DNA from: Phycisphaerae bacterium
Lineage (GTDB): Bacteria > Planctomycetota > Phycisphaerae > Phycisphaerales > Phycisphaeraceae
NCBI GenBank assembly: GCA_030425705.1
Contig: JAUHZU010000012.1
Span: 92,237-156,236 of the forward strand
DNA: 64,000 nucleotides
Direction of reading: 5' to 3'
Shown piece by piece: positions 33,088 to 42,703 of the stretch; position 1 is the stretch's first letter; each line of letters opens with the position of its first letter. The translations under genes were made by a program, and so were the position numbers. Under the pieces are notes generated by a model. That model was not told where the DNA came from, searched no databases, and was given only the letters and a program-made list of their open reading frames with translations.

Positions 33088-34329
33088 ATGGACCGACGCA
33101 CCTTCCTCAAGCTCACCGGCAGCGGCGCGCTCACCGCCGCGCTGCCCCTCGCCACCTACCCGGCGGTCGCCTCAGCCGCGGCACCGGACTGGTCGGGGCA
33201 CCTGCCCGAGGACCTGACGATCACCCGCATCGTCGGGTTCCGACTGCCGACGACGCGCAGCAAGCTCGCCGGCCGCAACGCGCAGCTCGACGTGCACGGC
33301 GACCGCTCGTCGGACATGATGGCCCGCATCTACACCAACGCCGGCATCGAAGCGCTCGGCACGTCCTGGGGCCCGGAACGCGAGCGGTACCAGCAGCTGC
33401 TCGGCCGAAAGCTCGTCGACTTCTACGACGCCGGGACCAACAGCATGCGCAGCCCACTCGGCCGGTTCTCGATGGGGCTCTGGGACCTCGCCGGGAAGGT
33501 GCTCGATAAGCCGGTGCACGCCCTGCTCGGCGGCCGGCCCGAGCCGCGCGTCCGGGTCTACGACGGCTCGATCTACTTCATGGACCTTCTCCCGCAGTAC
33601 CAGGACCGCTGGCAGGACCGCCTGCGAGCGGAGATCGATATGGGGACCGACGCCGGGCACCGCACGTTCAAGGTCAAGATCGGCCGGGGCCACAAGTGGA
33701 TGGACCGGGCCGAGGGCGACCGCCGTGACGTCGAGGTGCTGACGATCATCCGCGAGCACGGCGGACGCGACATCAGCATCGGGATCGACGCGAACAACGG
33801 CTACGACTTGCCCCGCCTGCTCCGCCTGATGGGCCAGGTCGGGCACCTGGGCATCGACTTCTCCGAAGAGGTCTTCCCCGAAGATGTCGAGAAGTACCTC
33901 GCGCTCAAGGAGTACTACCGGCAGATGAACCTGGGTACGCTCGTCGCCGACGGCGAGAACATCCACAACCTCGACGACCTGCGGCCGTACCTCGACCACG
34001 ACGCGATCGACGTGTACCAGTGCGACATGAAATCGCTGGGGTTCGAGGACGTCCGGCAGATGGCGCAAATGGCCGGCGAGCAAAACGCCGTGGTCGCCCC
34101 GCACAACTGGGGATCGCTCATCGGGTTCTACATGCAGGTGCAGATCGGCCACGCGCTGCCGAACTTCTACCTCGCCGAGCGCGACCCGCTCTCGACCGAG
34201 GTGCTCACAACCGAAGGCTACCGCGTCGACGACGGCTACGCCACCGCGCCGGACGCGCCGGGCATGGGGCTATCGATCCACGAGCCGGCGTTCGCGGACC
34301 TCGAGCCGGAGTACGACATCTCGATCTGA
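33088..34329 (+). CDS. Tat-exported enolase-superfamily (mandelate racemase-like) enzyme
   Basis: A 413-residue protein starting with a Tat signal, MDRRTFLKLTGSGALTAALP, so it should fold in the cytoplasm before export. The body is mandelate racemase/muconate-lactonizing type: the capping domain, then a barrel with the base motif FKVKIGRGHK, metal ligands at GIDANNGYD, DFSEEVFPED and ADGENIHN, and a late His in VAPHNWGS. Enolase-superfamily enzymes are normally cytoplasmic, so an exported one is unusual. The substrate (acid sugar or similar) is unknown. Confidence 0.88.
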   Translation: MDRRTFLKLTGSGALTAALPLATYPAVASAAAPDWSGHLPEDLTITRIVGFRLPTTRSKLAGRNAQLDVHGDRSSDMMARIYTNAGIEALGTSWGPERERYQQLLGRKLVDFYDAGTNSMRSPLGRFSMGLWDLAGKVLDKPVHALLGGRPEPRVRVYDGSIYFMDLLPQYQDRWQDRLRAEIDMGTDAGHRTFKVKIGRGHKWMDRAEGDRRDVEVLTIIREHGGRDISIGIDANNGYDLPRLLRLMGQVGHLGIDFSEEVFPEDVEKYLALKEYYRQMNLGTLVADGENIHNLDDLRPYLDHDAIDVYQCDMKSLGFEDVRQMAQMAGEQNAVVAPHNWGSLIGFYMQVQIGHALPNFYLAERDPLSTEVLTTEGYRVDDGYATAPDAPGMGLSIHEPAFADLEPEYDISI

Positions 34330-34351
34330 CCGGGCGGGCAAGCGGTCCGCC

Positions 34352-34386
34352 AAAAAAAGAAGCCCACGCTCGGCGAGCGTGGGCTT
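34352..34386 (-). terminator. Rho-independent terminator of the rpmI-rplT transcript
   Basis: GAAGCCCACGCTC (34359-34371) pairs perfectly with GAGCGTGGGCTTC (34374+1 to 34386) around GGC. On the minus strand seven T residues follow (plus-strand A run 34352-34358). It also lies after the convergent plus-strand gene. Confidence 0.92.
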
Positions 34387-34412
34387 CGGTGTTCTTGCAT
34401 GGAGCGGCGGGA

Positions 34413-34787
34413 TCAGGCCGCCTGCTTCTTCGTCTCAAGGGCCTGCTTGGCCTGCTCGACGATGGCGTCGAAGCACTCGGGGTCGTGGATGGCGATCTCG
34501 CTGAGCATCTTGCGGTTCAGGTCGATGCTGGCGAGCTTGAGCCCGTTGATGAACCGGCTGTAGCTGATATCGCGCATCTTGCACGCGGCGCTGATGCGGG
34601 TGATCCAGAGCTGGCGGTAGTCCCGCTTGACCAGCCGGCGGTGCTCGTACTGGTAGACACCGCTGCGGACGACGGTCTGCTTGACGGTCCGCCAGAGGTT
34701 GTTGCGTGCTCCGTGGTTGCCCTTGGTCCGCTTGAACCACCGGGCCTTGGCTTGACGCCGGGCGGCGCCCTTCTGTGCGCGAGGCAT
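34413..34787 (-). CDS. rplT: 50S ribosomal protein L20
   Basis: A 124-residue ribosomal protein that binds 23S rRNA early in assembly. It has the typical pattern RQAKARWFKRTKGNHGARNN, LVKRDYRQLWITRISAACKM, and SYSRFINGLKLASIDLNRKMLSEIA (in part GLKLASIDLNRKMLSEIA). ATG 34787 gives MPRAQKGAARR. It follows rpmI by 113 bases; infC, usually upstream of this pair, is not here. Confidence 0.97.
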   Translation of the reverse strand: MPRAQKGAARRQAKARWFKRTKGNHGARNNLWRTVKQTVVRSGVYQYEHRRLVKRDYRQLWITRISAACKMRDISYSRFINGLKLASIDLNRKMLSEIAIHDPECFDAIVEQAKQALETKKQAA

Positions 34788-34900
34788 GTCGCGTCTCCTG
34801 TGTGGTGCGGTCAGGGGGGAGGGGGAATACAACCCGCTCGCTTGTCGGCCCCAGCCGCTGGTCTGGTTGATCGCCGGCGACGTTCACGCCGGCCGGTGTA

Positions 34901-35137
34901 TCAGTCGTCGCTCTTCGCGGTCTTGTCTTCGGCGATGTGCAGGCGGGTGCCCAGCACGCGCTCGAGCCGGCGGAGCATGTGCCGGTGGACCAGCTTCTTC
35001 TGGTTCAGCGAGCGCATCGTGTCGCCGGACATGTGGCTGTTGCGGTGGCGTCGGCCGCGCTTGCCGGCCTTGACCTTGCCGTTGGCCGTGATCTTGATCC
35101 GCTTGGCGAGGCCCTTGTGGCCCTTGAGCTTCGGCAT
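34901..35137 (-). CDS. rpmI: 50S ribosomal protein L35
   Basis: A 78-residue basic ribosomal protein: MPKLKGHKGLAKRIKITANG, then AGKRGRRHRNSHMSGDTMRS. It is slightly longer than the usual 64-66 because of an acidic/hydrophilic tail (IAEDKTAKSDD). The gene is co-directional with rplT. ATG 35137 is the only sensible start; the large open frame that continues upstream is antisense to dnaN. Confidence 0.95.
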   Translation of the reverse strand: MPKLKGHKGLAKRIKITANGKVKAGKRGRRHRNSHMSGDTMRSLNQKKLVHRHMLRRLERVLGTRLHIAEDKTAKSDD

Positions 35138-35395
35138 GGCCGGCTCCTTCGGTCGTGGGTAGGTGCGGTGATAACGTCGGCCCGGCCTCGGCCGAGCGAA
35201 AATCCGAGCCCAATAGTGTAACCGACGCCCCGCACACCGCAACCCCCCGCCCACGGGCCCGGTGGACACGCTGTGGATGGGTTGACGGCCACCGACCCCG
35301 GCCTTGACCCCGCCCCGCCCGCCGGCCCGCCGCGTTGCCCCCGCGTCCCCGCAGGGGTACCTTACAGGCCTAAATCTATAGAAGGAACGTCTCTG

Positions 35396-36496
35396 ATGAA
35401 GGTTATCTGCGATCGTGGGGCCCTGGTTGAATCCCTCACCTTGGTGAGCGGTGTCGTCGTCTCCCGCACCCCCAAGCCCGTCCTCACCTGCGTCAAGCTC
35501 TCGGCCAAGGACGACGCCCTCACCCTCACCGCCACCGACACCGAGGTCTCCATCCACCTCTCGACCCCCCGCGTCGAGGTGTCCGAGGCCGGCGAAGCGC
35601 TGATCCCCGCCGACAAGCTCCAGCAGATCGTCCGCGAGTCCACGGACCCGACCCTGACGATCGCGACGAAGGACGACCAGACCCAGATCGTCGGCCAGGA
35701 CTCCCGCTTCAAGCTGCTGGGCTACCCGGCCGGGGACTTCCCCGATGCGCCGACCTTCCCGGACGACGCGGACTTCGAGGTCTCCGCCGCGGACCTGCAC
35801 CGGCTCATCGCGATGACCATCTTCGCCACCGCCCGTGAGAACTCGCGCTACGCGATCAACGGCGTCCTCCTCGAGCGCCACAACAAAGACCTCACCGTCG
35901 TCGCCACCGACGGCCACCGCCTCGCCCAGGCCAAGGGCAAGTGCAAGTCCCTCCAGGACGCCGACCGCTCGGCCATCATCCCGACCAAGGCGCTGAACCT
36001 GCTGCTCCGCCTGTTCGATGATGCCGAGCAGACCGTCAAGGTCAAGGTCAACGACAGCCAGGTCCTCTTCGCGACGGACACGGCCGTGCTCGCCAGTAAT
36101 CTCGTTGAGGGCAACTTCCCGCCGTACAAGGACGTGATCCCCAAGGACGGCGACAAGAAGGCGACGATCCCGACGGACATTTTTATCTCTGCCGTCCGCC
36201 GGGCCGGGCTCCTGACCAACGAGGAGAGCAAGGGCGTGCGGATGTCCTTCAGCGACGGCGGGCTGGTCATCACCAGCCGGGCCCCGGAGATGGGCGAGGC
36301 GGAGATCAAGGTCGCGCTGCCCGAGTACACCGGCGACGCGATCGACGTCGGCTTCAACCCCGCGTACCTGCTGGACGCGCTGAAGGTCGTGGACGAGAAC
36401 CAGGTCCACCTGGACATGAAGGCCGGCAACAAGCCCGGCGTGCTACGCACGGGGCCGAACTTCTTGTATGTGGTGATGCCGGTGAATCTGCAGTGA
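35396..36496 (+). CDS. dnaN: DNA polymerase III beta sliding clamp
   Basis: The ring-shaped clamp that tethers DNA polymerase III to DNA, 366 residues, close to the usual length. It begins MKVICDRGALVESLTLVSGV and carries the three repeated clamp domains, with LTATDTEVSIHL, AINGVLLERHNKDLTVVATDGHRLA (in part TVVATDGHRLA), FPPYKDVIP, and the C-terminal LYVVMPVNL. The SD-like GAAGGA lies 9 bases before ATG 35396. It is not next to dnaA or gyrB here. Its stop is close to a DUF4304 gene. Confidence 0.97.
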   Translation: MKVICDRGALVESLTLVSGVVVSRTPKPVLTCVKLSAKDDALTLTATDTEVSIHLSTPRVEVSEAGEALIPADKLQQIVRESTDPTLTIATKDDQTQIVGQDSRFKLLGYPAGDFPDAPTFPDDADFEVSAADLHRLIAMTIFATARENSRYAINGVLLERHNKDLTVVATDGHRLAQAKGKCKSLQDADRSAIIPTKALNLLLRLFDDAEQTVKVKVNDSQVLFATDTAVLASNLVEGNFPPYKDVIPKDGDKKATIPTDIFISAVRRAGLLTNEESKGVRMSFSDGGLVITSRAPEMGEAEIKVALPEYTGDAIDVGFNPAYLLDALKVVDENQVHLDMKAGNKPGVLRTGPNFLYVVMPVNLQ

Positions 36497-36507
36497 CAGG
36501 GTGTTCA

Positions 36508-36933
36508 ATGCGGGAAGAGATGATCCGCGAGTTGAAGGCAATCGTAGTGCCATCCCTCCGTAAACTTGGATTCAAGGGAACAATGCCGCATTTTCGTCGG
36601 GTGCATCCTGATGGACATGTAGACTTACTTAGTTTTCAGTTCAATCGCCATGGTGGTTGTTTTGTGGTTGAGTTGTCGTACACCAATGGCGACCGCGACA
36701 ATGTCTACATCAGCAAAGAACTACCCGTTGAGAAGCTCCGTGTCTCTCAAACTAACAAGCGGCACCGATTAGGAGCTGCAGACGAAGAATCAGATCACTG
36801 GTTCAAATTTGAGTCCAGTAGTTTTCCAGGTGTTTACGATGCTCCCGCCGCTTTAGCGGCTACTGTTGTAAAGTTGCTGCAAACCCATGGAATCGAGTGG
36901 TGGGCTGGCAAGAGAGCAGCAATCGAATCCTGA
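36508..36933 (+). CDS. DUF4304-like protein
   Basis: A 141-residue soluble protein starting MREEMIRELKAIVVPSLRKL and followed by GFKGTMPHFRRV, DLLSFQFNRHGGCFVVELSY. The helix followed by GFK...F.R and QFNRHGGxFxVELG-like strand is the DUF4304 pattern. The C-terminus has WFKFESSSFPG. Base composition and codon use are clearly AT-richer than dnaN and iscX on either side, so this gene is probably an insertion between them. DUF4304 is sometimes an immunity-type protein in toxin loci, but no toxin is seen here. A GTG at 36493 overlapping dnaN is a possible alternative start. Confidence 0.7.
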   Translation: MREEMIRELKAIVVPSLRKLGFKGTMPHFRRVHPDGHVDLLSFQFNRHGGCFVVELSYTNGDRDNVYISKELPVEKLRVSQTNKRHRLGAADEESDHWFKFESSSFPGVYDAPAALAATVVKLLQTHGIEWWAGKRAAIES

Positions 36934-36934
36934 A

Positions 36935-37216
36935 ATGAACTTCTCTTGGACCGACATCGACGAGATCGCGTACCAGCTCACCGAGCAGCACGGCGGCGTG
37001 GACCCGGTGGCGATCAAGTTCACCGACCTGCGTGCGCTGGTCGAGGGGTTGGAGGGTTTTGAGCCCGAGCCGGGGCAGTCGGTGAACGAGCAGATCCTCG
37101 AGGCGATCCAGCAGGCGTGGCTCGAAGAGCGTGAAGACGCCGGGCTTGGCGGGTCGTCGGACGCCGAGGACGATGACGACGACCACGGGTACACCCCGAA
37201 CAACCCGTTTCGTTGA
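36935..37216 (+). CDS. iscX: Fe-S assembly protein IscX
   Basis: A 93-residue acidic protein of the IscX/YfhJ family: WTDIDEIAYQLTEQHGGVDP, IKFTDLRALVEGLEGFE, NEQILEAIQQAWLEER. In E. coli IscX binds the cysteine desulfurase IscS and iron. This copy has an additional acidic C-terminal tail (DAEDDDDDHGYTPN). It follows the DUF4304 gene directly. No other isc genes are near. Confidence 0.88.
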   Translation: MNFSWTDIDEIAYQLTEQHGGVDPVAIKFTDLRALVEGLEGFEPEPGQSVNEQILEAIQQAWLEEREDAGLGGSSDAEDDDDDHGYTPNNPFR

Positions 37217-37256
37217 GCGCCACCCCGCCGGCGCGGTGTCCTGAAACCTACGCCCA

Positions 37257-37328
37257 TCGCCGCAGCGTCACACGCGGCGGGAGAACAGCGTTAGCCCCAG
37301 CGACCCTCCGCGAGTGACGCGACGGCTA
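37257..37328. repeat. Second locus of REP-like units (family A)
   Basis: Unit 3 (about 37257-37280, plus orientation, ending GCGTCACACGCGGCGG) and unit 4 (37305-37328, minus orientation, 21 of 24 identical to unit 2). The units are arranged head to head, opposite to the pair at 8724-8800. They lie in the 164-base gap between iscX and the DUF1501 gene, possibly acting as a bidirectional transcription stop. Confidence 0.65.
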
Positions 37329-37380
37329 TTGACCCGGTCCTGCACTGCGCACGCTTTTGTAGCAACGCGTTCCACCGGGA

Positions 37381-38856
37381 CTACGCCATGAGTTGTGGCT
37401 TCACATTGCCGTGCACGTCGGTGAGGCGGTAGTCGCGGCCCTGGAAGCGGTAGGTGAGGCGTTCGTGGTCGATGCCCATGAGCGCGAGGACGGTGGCCTG
37501 CAGGTCGTGGACGTGGATCGGGTCCTCGGCGACGTGGGCGCCCCACTCGTCGGTCGCGCCGACCACCGCGCCGGCGTTGCAGCCGCCCCCGGCCATGAAG
37601 ACGGTGAAGCACGCGGGGTGGTGGTCGCGCCCGAGGTACGTGCTCCCGTTACGGGCCTCGTTCATGACGGTGCGGCCGAACTCGCCGGACCAGATGACCA
37701 GCGTCTCGTCGAGCAGGCCGCGGCGTTTGAGGTCCTTGATGAGCGCGGCGACGGGGCGGTCGGTCTCGCGGCACTTCATGGGGAGCTGGTTCATCAGGTC
37801 GTCGCCGGGGTTCGTGCCGTGCACGTCCCAGCCCCAGTCGAAGAGCTGGACGAAGCGGGTGCCCGCCTCGCTGAGCCGTCGCGCGAGCAGGCAGTTGTTG
37901 GCGAACGAGGTCGCGCCGGGCTGCGCGCCGTAGAGGGCGAGCGTCTCGGGGTCTTCCTTGCTGATGTCCATCACCTCGGGCACGGAGACCTGCATACGGA
38001 AGGCCAGCTCGTACTGCTCGATGCGGGTGAGGGTTTCGGGGTCGCCGAACTCCTGGGCCTGCATCGCGTTGAGCCGGTTGATCGCGTCGATGGTGCGCTC
38101 TCGGCCGGCGCGGTCCATGCCCGGAGGGTTGCTGGCGTAGAGGACCGGGTCGCCCTCGCTGCGGCACTGCACCCCGGCGTGGACCGTCGGGAGGAAGCCG
38201 CTGCCCCACGCGGCGTTGCCCGCGGCGGGCTTCTTCCCGCCGGAGACCAGCACGGTGAACGCGGGCAGGTCGCTGTTCTCGCTGCCCAGCCCGTAGGTGA
38301 GCCAGGAGCCCATGGACGGCCGGCCCTGGAGCATGTGCCCGGTGTAGAGCATGAGCTGCGCGGGGGCGTGGTTGAACTGGTCGGTGTACAGCGAGCGGAC
38401 GACACAGACATCGTCCACGATCGTCTTGAAGTGCGGCAGCAGTTCGCTGACGTGCAGCCCGTTGCCGCCGACGGGCTCGAATGCGAACGGCGAGCCGAGG
38501 ACCTTGGCGTTGGGCTTGACGAAGGCGGAGCGCTGGGCGTAGCAGTCCTGCGGCGCGACCTCGCCGGCCCGCTCATTGAGCAGCGGCTTGTAGTCGAGCA
38601 GGTCGTGGTGCGGTGGCGACCCGGCCATGTGCAGATAAATGATCCGCTTGGCCTTGGGCGCGAAGTGCGTGCCGGCGGCGAGGACCGCGTCCTCCATGCT
38701 CGACGCGTGCGCCGCGCCGAACAGCCCGTTGTCGGTCAGCAGACCGGCGAGCGCCGCGGCCCCGAAGCTCTTGGTCGCTTTGCCCAGGAAGTGTCGGCGG
38801 GTGATCGACTCGACCTTCGCGGCGTGCAGGCTGGCGGGTGGGTTGAACTTCTTCAT
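37381..38856 (-). CDS. Tat-exported DUF1501 protein
   Basis: A 491-residue protein. The Tat-type motif RRHFLGKATKSFGAAALAG is followed by the DUF1501 (alkaline-phosphatase-like fold) domain with RIIYLHMAGSPPHHDLLDYK, GSWLTYGLGSENSDLPAF, and LVIWSGEFGRT. In planctomycetes DUF1501 genes are nearly always paired with PSD1 (DUF1549/DUF1553) genes, as here, with a 4-base ATGA overlap. The pair's role is unknown; proposals include extracellular degradation of complex substrates. Confidence 0.93.
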   Translation of the reverse strand: MKKFNPPASLHAAKVESITRRHFLGKATKSFGAAALAGLLTDNGLFGAAHASSMEDAVLAAGTHFAPKAKRIIYLHMAGSPPHHDLLDYKPLLNERAGEVAPQDCYAQRSAFVKPNAKVLGSPFAFEPVGGNGLHVSELLPHFKTIVDDVCVVRSLYTDQFNHAPAQLMLYTGHMLQGRPSMGSWLTYGLGSENSDLPAFTVLVSGGKKPAAGNAAWGSGFLPTVHAGVQCRSEGDPVLYASNPPGMDRAGRERTIDAINRLNAMQAQEFGDPETLTRIEQYELAFRMQVSVPEVMDISKEDPETLALYGAQPGATSFANNCLLARRLSEAGTRFVQLFDWGWDVHGTNPGDDLMNQLPMKCRETDRPVAALIKDLKRRGLLDETLVIWSGEFGRTVMNEARNGSTYLGRDHHPACFTVFMAGGGCNAGAVVGATDEWGAHVAEDPIHVHDLQATVLALMGIDHERLTYRFQGRDYRLTDVHGNVKPQLMA

Positions 38857-41800
38857 GGCTTGTTCAGGAACTCATCCAGGTTCAGGATCACGTTGCACAC
38901 GACCGTCATCGCCGCGGCGTCGGCGGCATCCACCCCGTCAGGCAGCGGGCCGCGCGGGTCGGTCGCCATCTTCATCGCCTCTTCCGGTGCGCTGCGGTAC
39001 TCGGCCAGGGCCGCGAAGTAGACGTCACGCAGGATCACCACCTCCGCCGTCGTCGGGTTCCGCGCCAGCGCGAGGTTGAATGCGTCCGCCATACGCACGT
39101 CGAAATCACCTTCGGGCGAAGACTCCAGGATCAGCCGACGCCCGAGCGCCTGCGCCGCCTCGACATACACCGGGTCGTTGAGCGTCACCAGCGCCTGCAG
39201 CGGCGTGTTGGTCTGCGCCCGCTTGATCGTGCAGACGCTGCGGTCGGGGGCGTCGAACGCGGCGAAGGACGGGTAGTGCCCCGTGCGGCGCCAGGCGGTG
39301 TAGAGCCCGCGCCGATAGATCGCTGTGTCGCCGCGGCTGGTCTGCTGCACGAACGAGTCGAAGGCCTGGGGCAGCAGCCCATCGGGGACGTAGGGCAGGA
39401 CGGACGGGCCGCCGATCTCGTGGTGCAGCAGCCCCGCCACGGCCAGGGCCTGGTCGCGGATCTGCTCGGCGTTCAGCCGCATCCGTGGCCCGCGCGACAG
39501 CAGGCGGTTGTACCGGTCCCGCTCCAGCCGCTCGGCGTCGGCCGCCGAGGTCTGCCGGTACGTCGCCGACGTCACGATCGCGCGGATCAGCGACTTCATC
39601 GACCATCCCATCTCGGTCTGGAACTGCACAGCCAAGTAATCAAGCAGGTCGGGATGGCTGGGGTAGCTGCCCTGGAAGCCGAAGTCGTTGGTCGTTTCGA
39701 CGAGCCCGATCCCGAAGAACTCCTCCCACACCCGGTTGACCTGGACGCGAGCGGTAAGCGGGTTGTCAGGGGCGGTCAGCCACTGCGCGAGCCCCAGCCG
39801 GTTGTTGGACGCGTCCTCGGGGTAGCCGTGGAGGAACGCGGGCGTGCCGGGCTGGAGCGGGCCGCGCTCGGTGTCGGGCGCGAGGAAGCTGCCGCCCTGG
39901 AACAGCAGTGTCGTCCGGCGTTGGTCTTCAGGCAGCTCACGCATCACCAGCGCGGTGGGCACCTGACCGCGGAGCTGCTGTAGCTCTCGCTCCAGGTCGG
40001 CGAGCTCCTGCCGGTATGCCTCGGCCTCGGGCGCGACCGCGATGTAGTAGGCGGTCAGCGCCTGCGCCTGTTCGTCGGTGCGCTGGTCCTTAGCGACCGC
40101 GAGGATCGAGCGGATGTCCGCGGGCATCAGCCGGACCGGCCGCGGCGCATCGGTGATCATCAGGCGGAACCGGCCGAGCGTGTGCTGGGTGCCGTGCGCC
40201 TGGTGGATCGTGAACCGCAGGGCCGTGCCATGTGTGAACCCGACATCGCCAACCGTCTCGAACACCGCGGCGTGGTCCTCGCCCTGCCGCGGGCCGACGG
40301 CCCAGCCCGATGCCCCGCCTGGATCCCCATCGACCGCCCGCGCGGCGGGCCAGCCGTCCTGCTCGAAGGTTGCGGAGGGATGGGTCAGCGTGACGTGCAC
40401 CGGTCCGGTCGTCGAGAGAGTCATCGGCGCGGCGGTCGCCTCCACCACCGTGCTCTGCCAGACCACTCGGCGGTCCGCATCCAGTACGCTTACCCGCGCA
40501 CCGCTCAGACGTGTGTGCAGGTTTGCGCCGACGCGGTTGTGCAGCACCACCTGCTCGATCGACAGCGTCTCGCCCAGGTCGACTTCCCACCACGGGTCCG
40601 CTTCGGTCGCGGTGTGGGTCACGGACATCTGTTCGTAGTCGCCGTCCGTATTGCCGTCGACCGCGTGGAACGCCGGCCCGGCGAAGGCTGTGCTCGACTG
40701 CGAGGCCTTTGCCCCGAGCGCGGCATTCTCCCCATCACTGATTACCTCGACCTCGGCCAGCGAGAGGATGCGCTGTGCGCCCGGCAGGTCGACCCGGATG
40801 TACCGCCCAACCGGCGGGTCGGTCGCGGCGACCGGCTCGGCAACCAACGCCAGCTCGCTGAGCACAAAGTTGCCGTGCGCCGTCCGGCCGGGCCCGGGGC
40901 CGGCCAACCGGTCATCCGCCAGCGCCTCGATCCGGATCGCCGTGATCCCCGTCAGACCGGTGTGTGTCGTGACCGTGTACACGTCGGTCGCGGGGCGCTC
41001 GCCCGAGACGAAGACCGAGCCATCGTCCTGCAGATCAAGCGCCGCACCGTTCGCCGACACGGCGGATGCAACCGTGATGCGCTGCCACTGCGTTTCGTGG
41101 GATGACGCCAACGCCTCCCAGGCCGACTGGCCCTCGGCCAGCGCGCCGCCCGGCTCGACCAACCCGCTACGCATCGCGGCGATCTCCGCCTCAAGCTCCC
41201 CGATACGCGCCGCCTGCTCCGGGGTCGGTGCCGCGATCTTCGGCTGCTCGTCGTTGCGGTCCGCGTCGGCGGTCTGATTGAAGAACGCGTAGAGCTCGAA
41301 GTATTCCTGGTGGTACAGCGGGTCGTACTTGTGCGTGTGGCACTGGGCGCACCCGGCCGTCAGCCCCATCCACACCTCCATCGTTGTGTTGACCCGGTCG
41401 ATGATGGCGGCGGCGCGGAACTCCTCGTCGTCCGTCCCGCCCTCGTCGTTGCACTTGGTGTTGCGGTGGAAGCCCGTCGCGATGAGCTGATCCAGCGTCG
41501 GGTCGGGCAGCAGGTCGCCGGCGATCTGCTCACGCGTGAACCGGTCGAAGGGCATATCGCTGTTGTATGCGCCGATCACCCAGTCGCGGTACCGCCACAT
41601 GACCCGTGCGCGATCGGCCTCGAAACCCTTGCTGTCGGCGTAGCGCGCCTTGTCCAGCCACTGCCGGGCCCAGTGCTCGCCGAAGTGCTCCGCCGCGAGC
41701 AGCGCATCCACGACACGCTCATACGCATCGGGCGCGGTGTCGTCGACAAACGCCTGCACCTGCGCAGGCGTCGGCGGGAGACCTATGAGGTCCAGGTACA

Positions 41801-42464
41801 CCCGGCGGATCAGCCGACGCTTGTCCGCCTCGGCCGAAGGCGACATGCCTTCCTCATCGAGCCGGGCCAACACGAACCGGTCGATGTCGTTCCGGCACCA
41901 GCCCGGGTCACTCACGTCCGGCAGGTTTGGCAGCCGCGGCGGGACAAACGCCCAGTGGTCGGTGTATGCCGCGCCCTGCTCGATCCAGCGACGCAGCAGG
42001 TCGACCTCCCGCTCGGTCAGACGTGGCTTGTGCGACCCGGGCGGCGGCATCACACGCGTCGACCGTGTCGAGGTGATCACGTCCATCAGGATCGACGCAT
42101 CAGGGTCGCCCGGCACGATCGCCTCGAACGCGATCGCCTCGTCGCGGATGTCCAGCCGGAACCCGGCGTCCTTGGCTTCCTCGGATTCCTGGTCCGGGCC
42201 GTGGCAGAGGTAACACGAGTTGGACAGGATCGGGAGCACGTCCCGCGCAAAATCCACCTCGCCCTCCACCAACGCGGTGCGGAGCGGTTGCGGCGGCACC
42301 CCGGCACGCATGGCAGCGGGTGTCAGTCGTGCCGAAAAGGTGAAGGGACTATCTGCGACCCCTGGCCGAGAACCTGCCGAAAAGACCGCAGCCCACGTCA
42401 AGACCAGTCCGGCCATCGCCAGCCCACCGCCCAAACCGATCCCCATTATCCGTCGCTGATCCAT
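38853..42464 (-). CDS. PSD1 protein: cytochrome c-like, DUF1549, DUF1553, with discoidin-type domain
   Basis: A very large (1203-residue) exported protein. A signal/anchor segment ([21 protein letters not shown]) is followed by a heme-type CYLCHG motif near residue 80 in a PSCyt1 domain. DUF1549 starts with [20 protein letters not shown] and [16 protein letters not shown] second CxxCH occurs in [12 protein letters not shown] central insert has an F5/8-type C (discoidin-like) domain with [13 protein letters not shown] and [23 protein letters not shown]1553 at the end has [21 protein letters not shown]. It likely carries heme on the cell surface and may bind carbohydrate. Confidence 0.92.
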   Translation of the reverse strand: MDQRRIMGIGLGGGLAMAGLVLTWAAVFSAGSRPGVADSPFTFSARLTPAAMRAGVPPQPLRTALVEGEVDFARDVLPILSNSCYLCHGPDQESEEAKDAGFRLDIRDEAIAFEAIVPGDPDASILMDVITSTRSTRVMPPPGSHKPRLTEREVDLLRRWIEQGAAYTDHWAFVPPRLPNLPDVSDPGWCRNDIDRFVLARLDEEGMSPSAEADKRRLIRRVYLDLIGLPPTPAQVQAFVDDTAPDAYERVVDALLAAEHFGEHWARQWLDKARYADSKGFEADRARVMWRYRDWVIGAYNSDMPFDRFTREQIAGDLLPDPTLDQLIATGFHRNTKCNDEGGTDDEEFRAAAIIDRVNTTMEVWMGLTAGCAQCHTHKYDPLYHQEYFELYAFFNQTADADRNDEQPKIAAPTPEQAARIGELEAEIAAMRSGLVEPGGALAEGQSAWEALASSHETQWQRITVASAVSANGAALDLQDDGSVFVSGERPATDVYTVTTHTGLTGITAIRIEALADDRLAGPGPGRTAHGNFVLSELALVAEPVAATDPPVGRYIRVDLPGAQRILSLAEVEVISDGENAALGAKASQSSTAFAGPAFHAVDGNTDGDYEQMSVTHTATEADPWWEVDLGETLSIEQVVLHNRVGANLHTRLSGARVSVLDADRRVVWQSTVVEATAAPMTLSTTGPVHVTLTHPSATFEQDGWPAARAVDGDPGGASGWAVGPRQGEDHAAVFETVGDVGFTHGTALRFTIHQAHGTQHTLGRFRLMITDAPRPVRLMPADIRSILAVAKDQRTDEQAQALTAYYIAVAPEAEAYRQELADLERELQQLRGQVPTALVMRELPEDQRRTTLLFQGGSFLAPDTERGPLQPGTPAFLHGYPEDASNNRLGLAQWLTAPDNPLTARVQVNRVWEEFFGIGLVETTNDFGFQGSYPSHPDLLDYLAVQFQTEMGWSMKSLIRAIVTSATYRQTSAADAERLERDRYNRLLSRGPRMRLNAEQIRDQALAVAGLLHHEIGGPSVLPYVPDGLLPQAFDSFVQQTSRGDTAIYRRGLYTAWRRTGHYPSFAAFDAPDRSVCTIKRAQTNTPLQALVTLNDPVYVEAAQALGRRLILESSPEGDFDVRMADAFNLALARNPTTAEVVILRDVYFAALAEYRSAPEEAMKMATDPRGPLPDGVDAADAAAMTVVCNVILNLDEFLNKP

Positions 42465-42703
42465 GCAGGTGTAATCTCTATATCTTTTTCGCCCAGACCG
42501 AGCACCCGTGCCCGAGCTGCGGCTGTGCTGACATTCGCGAACAGACACATAAATCCGCACAACAGCCCCGCATCCTATGCGCCAGATCGTACCCGGGGAA
42601 TAGTGGGGATTGCCGCAAACATATACTTTTTCTCATATCTCTTTAGAATGCCGTACGGTAGACCAATTCGTTAGCACTGAGCACCCATCGCTGGTTGCAA
42701 ACC

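Noticed and set aside
35138..36409. Upstream extension of the rpmI frame across dnaN on the minus strand
   Set aside because: It is antisense to dnaN and composed of Val/Leu/Asp/Gly-rich shadow sequence; L35 begins cleanly at 35137.
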